NCBI GenBank assembly: GCA_022562835.1
Contig: JADFOM010000065.1
Location: 1 to 10,562 of the forward strand
DNA from: Acidobacteriota bacterium
GTDB lineage: Bacteria > Actinomycetota > Acidimicrobiia > Acidimicrobiales > SHLQ01
DNA length: 10,562 nt
Direction: 5' to 3'
Each line of letters starts with the position of its first letter. The stretch's first letter is position 1. The translations under genes were made by a program, and so were the position numbers. This document shows positions 1 to 5,965 of this stretch, one piece after another. A model generated the notes under the pieces. The model was given only the letters and a program-made list of their open reading frames with translations. It did no database searches and was not told the origin of the DNA.

Positions 1-2
1 CC

Positions 3-1868
3 GAGATCGTGGAAGCAATCGCTGAACTCGCCCGCGACGATGTTCGCCTTCACGACTTTACGACGACCGCAGCGAGCGAGGTCGACGCACTAATAGCGGC
101 ACGAGTCGACGATGCTGAGGGCCTGTACGTCCTTCACGGTCCGTCACAATTCGAGCAACTAGCGGGACTCTTGAGCGCGGCTGATCTCGTCGTATTGGCC
201 CAACAGCAGGGTTCGGAAATATCGAAGACGCAAGTCCCGGCCAAGGTCTCGGACGCAACGGCAGTCGGATGTCCCGTGCTCGTACCGGACAGCACGGTCT
301 TCGACGATCTATTGAGCGCCGGGCTGGTTTACACATACCAGCCCGGTGGCTTGAGCAAAGCCATGGAGGAGATCCTTGAAGCGGGTGGCGATACCACCGC
401 TGCGAGACGACGTCAGGATCGCTTTGCGTCCGAACTCTCCCTCGACGCAAACCGGGCACCGATGGCGGCCGCTCTACGTGTTGCCGAGCAGGTGCATCAT
501 TCTTCGGGCACGCGACCGAGCGGCGAGCTACATGCGACGATCAAGGCTCACTATCGGCGCCGTCGAGACATGCGCGGCGATGGATCGATGTTTGACGCCC
601 AACCGAACTGGCCGGTTGGAGAGGGTCCCGAGCCGGCCTATGACATCGCCTTTTTCTGGAAGCAGAACGACTCAGGTCTCTATGGTCGGCGCTGCGACAT
701 GGTCGTCGCGCAGGCACTGGCGCAGGGGCGCGTTCGCAAGGCCATACATTTCGACGCGCCGGTTTCACCTGCTCGACTAGTGCATTTAGTGCCGCCGGCC
801 AAGTTCAAACTTCCAAACGAAGCGGACTTCGTGCTCGCGAACGTGCTGGACAGGCATCTTTGCGATGTTGACCAGGAGGCGCTAGCTCGCCGCGTCTATA
901 TCCACACCGAAGAAGACCAGAGCGTCGGCTATTTCATGGGCGAAAGGATGAAATCGATCGATGCCTACGGCGACTTTGTTCTCCAACAGCTCGAAGAGAA
1001 CGGGATGGACCCTTCACGGACCCTCGCCTGGATCTGGCCGGTAGCGCCGGGCATCGAACACGTCCTCGACGCTGTCCCATTCGCCGGGGTGATCTGCGAT
1101 CTCGTTGACGATCAGCGGATGTGGCCGAATCTCTCCGAGGCCTACCGAGAACAGCTCGACGTCGGGTATCTGACCGCCATTGAAGCGGCAGACGTGGTCT
1201 TCACTAACTCACCGTCGAATGCCGCTGCGTTCCATGACTTCGCGAAGGCGATCACGGTCGTTCCCAACGGGGCCGAACTTCTCGCAGATACGGACTCGTC
1301 GAGGCAGCAAGCCCCGTCTATCGAGGGGCTCGTTGACGGACCTGTGCTCGGCTATGTCGGAAACATGCGCGACCGCGTCGACTGGGATCTCCTCGAGGCC
1401 GTCGCTGCCAATGACCCGAGCTGGAACGTTGTTCTCGCCGGCGAGGTCGGGCCTGACTCGCCAGCGTTTTCGCTCGCCGGCCGGTTTGCCAATGTGCACT
1501 TGCTCGGCGTAGTGCCCTACCAAAAGGCCCGCGAGTTGATCGCCTCGTTCGACGTCGGCCTCATACCTCACCTGATCACGGACCAGAGCATGAGAATGGA
1601 CCCGCTAAAGCTCTACAACTTCGTAGCACTCAATGTTCCCGTGGTCTCCACAGCACATCCGTCCGCCCGTGCCTTCGCCTCGGGTGTTGCGATCGCAGAA
1701 ACTCCGAAGCAGTTCTGCGAGGCCATTGCCACGGCCTTGACGTCTGCGCATCGCCGTGCGCCGGCCAGCGATCTTGAGGCCATTTCATGGCGTAGGCGTG
1801 TCGAGCAAATGTTCTTGATGGTCGACGGACTAGGTGTTTCAGTCACGGCGTCTCTAAGCAATGAGTAG
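3..1868 (+). CDS. Tandem GT-B glycosyltransferase (5' end outside window)
   Basis: Likely transfers sugars from nucleotide donors in surface-glycan assembly, in the cytoplasm or at the inner membrane face. The frame is open to the left edge, so the GTG at 9 is probably internal; residues are counted from it. Residues 1-160 look like the C-terminal half of one GT-B enzyme: LLSAADLVVLAQ (54-65), then SKTQVPAKVSDATAVGCPVL (72-91), the usual donor-site region of GT4-type enzymes. After a basic linker (about 165-205), a second complete GT-B unit starts at YDIAFFWKQNDSGLYGRR (211-228). It continues with DLVDDQRMW (364-372), a domain junction VVFTNSPSN..VVPNGAE (397-423) and a donor-site DPLKLYNFVALNVPVVST (531-548), resembling TuaH-like GT4 enzymes. 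Its last 8 bases overlap the sulfotransferase, which suggests co-translation. The fold assignment is firm; the sugar, linkage and activity of the first unit are unknown. Confidence 0.85.
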   Translation, partial: EIVEAIAELARDDVRLHDFTTTAASEVDALIAARVDDAEGLYVLHGPSQFEQLAGLLSAADLVVLAQQQGSEISKTQVPAKVSDATAVGCPVLVPDSTVFDDLLSAGLVYTYQPGGLSKAMEEILEAGGDTTAARRRQDRFASELSLDANRAPMAAALRVAEQVHHSSGTRPSGELHATIKAHYRRRRDMRGDGSMFDAQPNWPVGEGPEPAYDIAFFWKQNDSGLYGRRCDMVVAQALAQGRVRKAIHFDAPVSPARLVHLVPPAKFKLPNEADFVLANVLDRHLCDVDQEALARRVYIHTEEDQSVGYFMGERMKSIDAYGDFVLQQLEENGMDPSRTLAWIWPVAPGIEHVLDAVPFAGVICDLVDDQRMWPNLSEAYREQLDVGYLTAIEAADVVFTNSPSNAAAFHDFAKAITVVPNGAELLADTDSSRQQAPSIEGLVDGPVLGYVGNMRDRVDWDLLEAVAANDPSWNVVLAGEVGPDSPAFSLAGRFANVHLLGVVPYQKARELIASFDVGLIPHLITDQSMRMDPLKLYNFVALNVPVVSTAHPSARAFASGVAIAETPKQFCEAIATALTSAHRRAPASDLEAISWRRRVEQMFLMVDGLGVSVTASLSNE

Positions 1869-2706
1869 ACGGCGGGGTTCACGCTGGCCGAACCTGATCA
1901 TCGCAGGGGCGCAGAAGGCTGGTACGACCTGGCTACACAACTGCCTGGATCGTCATGACCGGGTACAGATGTCGTCGCCCAAGGAGCTCTTCCATTTCGG
2001 TATGGACGACTGGAACGATCCGTCGCGGCGCGCCGAGTATCGGGCACACTTCTCGCCAGAACCCGGCATCGTCGTCTGGGGAGAGTCGACACCCAGTTAC
2101 CTTTGGCGACGGGACGGATCTACCCAGTTCACCCCGCAGCCGAATAGTGGAGGAGATTCCGCCGACGCTATTCGGTCGACACTCGGCGACGAGGTTTCGG
2201 TGATCGTCTTGTTGCGCAACCCGGTCGAGCGGGCCATCGCCGGAGCGCGCCACCAAATGGTGATGGGACGCCTCGATCCAGAGGATAGTATTTTCGATGC
2301 AGACCCCGAGTTGGGAATCATCGACCTCGGCTTCTACGCCCGCCACGTCGGTCATTGGATCGAGGTGTTCGATCCCGGTCAAATCTGCGTGCTGCTCTAT
2401 GACGACCTCGAGGAATCCCCCATTGAACTCCTGGGCCGGGCCTTTGCATTCCTGGGGCTGTCGGTCGATTCCCTCGATGACCATCAGGTTGAGTTGAGTC
2501 GTCAGCGCTCCAACACCCACGACCAGCTCCGTCGACGACTCGGGGTTGACAGCACGGTCGATCTCGTCGTCCGGCCCGAGGACGTCCTTGCGCTCGAAGA
2601 GCTGTATCAAGAGGACCACGCGTTCGTCTCATCTATCACAGGAAATGAGCTTTCGGCCTGGAGCAATACCGATGTGATGATCGAAAAGCTGTGCACAACC
2701 TCCTGA
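1861..2706 (+). CDS. PAPS-dependent sulfotransferase
   Basis: Predicted to move a sulfate group from PAPS to a hydroxyl or amine, probably on a sugar of the glycan made by the neighbouring transferases. The 281-residue length is normal for the bacterial Sulfotransfer_1/heparan-sulfotransferase-like family. The 5'-phosphosulfate loop IIAGAQKAGTTWL is at 13-25, with the expected catalytic Lys19. SSPKELFHF (38-46) and GESTPSYLW (74-82) are typical of glycan and heparan sulfotransferases. The 3'-phosphate motif VIVLLRNPVERAIAGARHQ is at 114-132 and keeps Arg119, but the usual serine eight residues later is Ala127. There is no signal peptide or membrane segment, so it is likely cytosolic. The ATG at 1861 lies inside the end of the upstream gene (ATGAGTAG overlap) with no clear Shine-Dalgarno, so it is probably translated by coupling. 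The acceptor is unknown. Confidence 0.9.
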   Translation: MSRRRGSRWPNLIIAGAQKAGTTWLHNCLDRHDRVQMSSPKELFHFGMDDWNDPSRRAEYRAHFSPEPGIVVWGESTPSYLWRRDGSTQFTPQPNSGGDSADAIRSTLGDEVSVIVLLRNPVERAIAGARHQMVMGRLDPEDSIFDADPELGIIDLGFYARHVGHWIEVFDPGQICVLLYDDLEESPIELLGRAFAFLGLSVDSLDDHQVELSRQRSNTHDQLRRRLGVDSTVDLVVRPEDVLALEELYQEDHAFVSSITGNELSAWSNTDVMIEKLCTTS

Positions 2707-2731
2707 CCGTCGCGTTGATAGCAGTTACGTC

Positions 2732-2744
2732 TCGTTCAGAACGA
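2732..2744. promoter_or_regulatory. 13-bp perfect palindrome, possible operator
   Basis: TCGTTC-A-GAACGA is a perfect 6-base inverted repeat around one central base. It lies in the 61-base gap between the sulfotransferase and the methyltransferase, just upstream of the ribosome binding site. Such a short, tight palindrome could bind a dimeric repressor or be chance. It is not a terminator: there is no loop of useful size and no T-run follows. No regulator gene is in the window. Confidence 0.2.
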
Positions 2745-2752
2745 AGAAATCG

Positions 2753-2760
2753 AAAAGGAA
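2753..2760 (+). promoter_or_regulatory. Shine-Dalgarno setting the TTG start at 2768
   Basis: AAAAGGAA, with core AAGGA at 2755-2759, lies 8 bases before the TTG at 2768. The frame upstream is open back to a TGA at 2678-2680 but holds no other ATG, GTG or TTG. The TTG with this purine-rich site is therefore the best start for the methyltransferase. Confidence 0.6.
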
Positions 2761-2767
2761 CCCTGCG

Positions 2768-3439
2768 TTGTTTCCATTCTGGAAGGTAGCCATCGAGCCC
2801 GTGCTGCGGGCCGCCAACGCCCGGCGCATCGTTGAGATCGGCGCGCTGGCTGGGGAACATACGGAGCTGCTGTTAGACACGATGGGAGAGGATGCTGAAC
2901 TGCATGTCATCGACCCGGTTCCGCAGTTCGACCCCGACGAACACCGGGAACGCTTCGGTGGCCGCTACGTGTTTCACCGAGATATCTCACACAACGTGCT
3001 GCCACGACTCGAGCCCATGGACGCTGCGCTGATCGACGGTGATCACAACTGGTACACCGTCTATCACGAGCTGAGACAGCTCGCAGAAGTCTCCGAACGG
3101 GCCGCTGTGGCACTGCCGGTCATGTTGCTGCACGACACCTACTGGCCCTACGGGCGCCGCGACTTGTATTACACGCCGGACCGTATCCCCCAAGAGTTTC
3201 GTCAACCGTTCCAGCACAAGGGCATGCGCCCCGGTCGGCGCAAACTCGTTCCGCGCGGGGGGCTCAACCCACAAATGGCCAACGCGGAGATCGAAGGCGG
3301 AGAGCGCAACGGTGTTCTGACCGCCGTCGAGGACTTCATCGCGGAGTTCGTGTGGCCTCTGCGGCGGCTCGACCTGCCGATATATTTTGGCCTGACCATA
3401 CTGGTTGAAGAGGCCGCACTCGCCGAGAACCTCGAGTAG
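2768..3439 (+). CDS. Class I SAM-dependent methyltransferase (probable N-terminal part of a split protein)
   Basis: Predicted to methylate a hydroxyl of a sugar or related metabolite, using S-adenosylmethionine. The 223 residues show the Methyltransf_24 / CmcI-related pattern: SAM loop IVEIGALAGEHT (21-32), acidic strand end LHVIDP (45-50), ALIDGDHNWYTVYHEL (87-102) with the D-G-D-H motif at 90-93, and LLHDTYWPYGRRDLYY (120-135). The tail is rich in GG and NGVLTAVEDF (181-190) and ends ILVEEAALAENLE. All core motifs are present, so this domain looks catalytically competent. The TTG start is chosen from the Shine-Dalgarno at 2753-2760. It ends at a TAG that is in the same frame as the next gene, and family members usually run on past this point. 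The natural product may therefore be longer, or this gene may be the front piece of a broken one. Confidence 0.85.
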   Translation: MFPFWKVAIEPVLRAANARRIVEIGALAGEHTELLLDTMGEDAELHVIDPVPQFDPDEHRERFGGRYVFHRDISHNVLPRLEPMDAALIDGDHNWYTVYHELRQLAEVSERAAVALPVMLLHDTYWPYGRRDLYYTPDRIPQEFRQPFQHKGMRPGRRKLVPRGGLNPQMANAEIEGGERNGVLTAVEDFIAEFVWPLRRLDLPIYFGLTILVEEAALAENLE

Positions 3440-3520
3440 AGCGCGGTCCTCTCTCATCTTGAAAGTGCTGAAGGGCGCTACGAACTGCTCGAACTCGCCG
3501 AGGACGTTCGGCTCAAGGCG
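3437..3520 (+). other. In-frame amber codon plus 27 coherent codons joining two ORFs
   Basis: TAG at 3437-3439 closes the methyltransferase. Reading on in the same frame gives SAVLSHLESAEGRYELLELA and then EDVRLKA, which runs straight into the Met at 3521 with no other stop. The stretch is helix-forming, charged and free of rare-looking codons, as expected for coding sequence rather than a spacer. It contains no ATG, GTG or TTG, so the second ORF can start only at 3521 (or at an unusual CTG at 3485). The only purine tract near 3521 is AAGG at 3515-3518, too close to serve well; GAGGA at 3500-3504 is too far. A single base change in the TAG (for example to GAG, CAG or AAG) would fuse both genes. 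Confidence 0.7.
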
Positions 3521-5965
3521 ATGCTCTACCAGCACAATGTCGTTTTCAACCAGGACGAGCGAGCCGCGCGCGCTGCGAGACGCTACCTGGCGACGGTGAG
3601 CGCCGCCCTGCTCAACGAGCATTATCTCGACAACGAACTTCGAATCGAGTACCTGCAGGACCGTATCTCGAAGAACCTTGAGGTCGACGAGGCTGTGATG
3701 CGCGATCCGGAGCGGCGTCTGCAGAGCGCCAAGCGAGAATACCTCGCGGCTCGACGCTCCGGCTCGAACCGAGGGTACTCCTATGCCGCTAGTCGGGTCG
3801 GGCTCGATCTGCTCGAATCGACACTCGCCTCGACGTTGGCGCTGCACACCCCCGGAGACCTCGTCGATATCGGCGCGGGTCGTGGTGGAAATGCAATCTT
3901 TCTCACGGCCTACCTCGAGGCCCACGAGATCGGGGAACGTACGGTATGGGTCAACGACCGCTTCGAAGCCGACAGGGAGGCTGGTCGCGGCGCCGATCTG
4001 AACACCATGAGGGACGGTTTTGAGCGCTTCAACCTTCTCGATGACCGTGTTCGGTTCCTTCAGGGACCACCAAGGGACGCTCTCGACGATCCTGCACTCA
4101 CACACGTTGCCTTGGCGCGCATTGGCGATGTCGAAGCTGGCGAGGTCGCCGAGGTCCTGGACTGGCTCATCCCACGCGTCCAGATCGGAGGCTCGGTCAT
4201 CATCGACTCGAGCCCAGCGGTGACCCAACTTGCGCGGGCCGCGTTGGAAGAAACGGGCCTGGCAAACGAGATCGACATCGATGACGGCGTCACACTTCGT
4301 TGGACGAAACGGATGGACAGCGAGGCCCGTGAGGTCGTGTTGCCACCATCGGCGGTGCCACTTGCGGCGCCGTCGACATCTGCGGACATCGACCTCTCGA
4401 TCATCGTCGTCATCTACAACATGAAGCGCGAGGCTGCTCGGAGCCTGCACTCAATGTCGCGCTCATATCAGCTCGATGTAGAAGATGTGAGCTATGAGGT
4501 GATAGTTGTCGACAACGGATCCGATGCCGATCAGCGCCTGTCCGAAGCGGACGTGGCCCGCTTCGGACCTGAGTTCCGTCTAGTTGAAATGGGCGATGAC
4601 GCTCCGCCGTCACCGGTCCCGGCACTCATCGCTGGAACGGAATGCGCTAGAGGGCGTGCATTCGCCTTCATGATCGATGGTGCTCATGTGCTTACACCCA
4701 GGGTGATAGCTCAGGGACTGCGCGGACTCGCTGCCTATGACCCGGCGATCGTGATGACACAGCAGTGGTATGTCGGTCCAGGTCAACAAAACGACCTGAT
4801 GCTCGAGGGGTACGACGAAACGTATGAGGACGAGTTGTTCGTCCAGATCGATTGGCCCAACGATGGCTACCGACTTTTCGACATCGGCAGCTTTGTTGGC
4901 GATAGAGACTGGTTCGATGGGATGTGGGAGAGCAACTGTCTCTTTGCGCCACGCGCACTCATCGCCCAAGTCGGCGCGTTCGACGAGCGATTCGACGTGG
5001 CTGGAGGAGGCTACGCGAACCTTGACCTATATGAACGACTCGGGTCGGACCCGGCTACCACTGTCGTAAGCATCCTCGGCGAGGGCTCTTTTCACCAGAC
5101 CCATGGGGGGACCACCACAAATCAGGCGGAGATCCTGGAGCGAGGCCGCAGACTTATCGACTACCGCCAGTCCTACGAGGACCTCCGCGGGCGTACCTTC
5201 CAGGGACCGGGGAAACCTATCCACTACGTCGGCAACCTCTGGTATGCCAACGCGAGGCGTACGAAACCGCGGCGTATGAACGCGCCGCTGTTCGCCCGAG
5301 CTCGACATAAGGCATCCACCGAAACCCTCCCCATTCCCGACGAGGTTCGGTCGGGCTTCACCGAGTCGTTCTGGAACTCAGCCGGCTGGCGAGAATCGAC
5401 CTGGCGAGGCAAGCCGTTGCCTCGAAATCCGGCAGACCTCTGGATGTATCAGGAGATCATCTTCGCAAACCGGCCCGACGTTGTACTGGAGATCCGCGCA
5501 CTTGTCGACGAGCCAGGCCTTGCTCGGTACCTCGCCGACATCAGCCCGCTCATCGGCGGGCCACGGATACTCAGTCTTGGAAAATCGATGCCGCCGGATG
5601 AACAAGACGACGCGGTCGAGTGGTTGGTCGCGCCCGACCGGACCTATGAGTCCGAAGCGGTCGCGTCGGTTGAGCAGGCGGTCGATGGCGCTTCGGTCCT
5701 GCTCATCCTGGGGCGGGGACGCAAACTCGAAACAACCTTGGCGTTCGATGCCTACCAGCACCTGGTTCCTCAAGGGTCCTACGCAATCGTCGAGGACACG
5801 ATTCTCAACGGCAATCCAGCGGAGCCGGAGTTCGGCCCAGGTCCGCGTGAGGCGGTCAAGACGATCCTGAGAGGCAACGGAGATTTCATTGCAGACCCGA
5901 GCATGGAGCGCCTCGGGCTGACGTTCAACCCTGACGGGTTTCTACTGCGGCGTACCGGTCCCTGA
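3521..5965 (+). CDS. Multidomain protein: TylF-like domain, GT2 glycosyltransferase, CmcI-like domain
   Basis: Residues 1-80 are helical. A TylF/MycF-like O-methyltransferase domain (about 85-270) keeps the SAM loop GDLVDIGAGRGGNAIF (112-127), but the usual R-I-D-x-D strand is RIGDVE (200-205) and the usual I-D-D is IDSS (228-231), so metal ligands appear lost. A GT2 domain (about 290-560) begins DLSIIVVIYNM (291-301), has MIDGAH (384-389) at the DxD position and GEGSFHQTHGG (520-530); it looks active. A CmcI-like domain (about 605-812) keeps WRGKP (628-632), DLWMYQEIIFANRPD (639-653), VEDTILNGNP (757-766) and a FGPGP element. Its SAM loop is degenerate (LEIRALVDEPG, 656-666), and the usual DSDH is replaced (LGRGRK, 730-735). 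The start at 3521 is the first in-frame ATG but has a poor ribosome site; the true reading probably begins at 2768. It overlaps the convergent neighbour by 24 bases. Likely role: sugar transfer in glycan assembly. Confidence 0.85.
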   Translation: MLYQHNVVFNQDERAARAARRYLATVSAALLNEHYLDNELRIEYLQDRISKNLEVDEAVMRDPERRLQSAKREYLAARRSGSNRGYSYAASRVGLDLLESTLASTLALHTPGDLVDIGAGRGGNAIFLTAYLEAHEIGERTVWVNDRFEADREAGRGADLNTMRDGFERFNLLDDRVRFLQGPPRDALDDPALTHVALARIGDVEAGEVAEVLDWLIPRVQIGGSVIIDSSPAVTQLARAALEETGLANEIDIDDGVTLRWTKRMDSEAREVVLPPSAVPLAAPSTSADIDLSIIVVIYNMKREAARSLHSMSRSYQLDVEDVSYEVIVVDNGSDADQRLSEADVARFGPEFRLVEMGDDAPPSPVPALIAGTECARGRAFAFMIDGAHVLTPRVIAQGLRGLAAYDPAIVMTQQWYVGPGQQNDLMLEGYDETYEDELFVQIDWPNDGYRLFDIGSFVGDRDWFDGMWESNCLFAPRALIAQVGAFDERFDVAGGGYANLDLYERLGSDPATTVVSILGEGSFHQTHGGTTTNQAEILERGRRLIDYRQSYEDLRGRTFQGPGKPIHYVGNLWYANARRTKPRRMNAPLFARARHKASTETLPIPDEVRSGFTESFWNSAGWRESTWRGKPLPRNPADLWMYQEIIFANRPDVVLEIRALVDEPGLARYLADISPLIGGPRILSLGKSMPPDEQDDAVEWLVAPDRTYESEAVASVEQAVDGASVLLILGRGRKLETTLAFDAYQHLVPQGSYAIVEDTILNGNPAEPEFGPGPREAVKTILRGNGDFIADPSMERLGLTFNPDGFLLRRTGP

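Noticed and set aside
1933..2619. Open frame of 228 codons on the - strand
   Set aside because: It is opposite the sulfotransferase, whose motifs are unmistakable; the antisense translation has no recognisable features.
2715..2743. TTGATA as a possible -35 promoter element before the methyltransferase
   Set aside because: At the expected 17-base spacing the -10 position reads AGAACG, unlike a TATAAT-type element.
2987..4450. Long open frame of 487 codons on the - strand, spanning the amber codon
   Set aside because: It lies opposite two well-supported + strand protein domains. Its translation shows no fold-like pattern, and in GC-rich DNA antisense frames are often open by codon bias.
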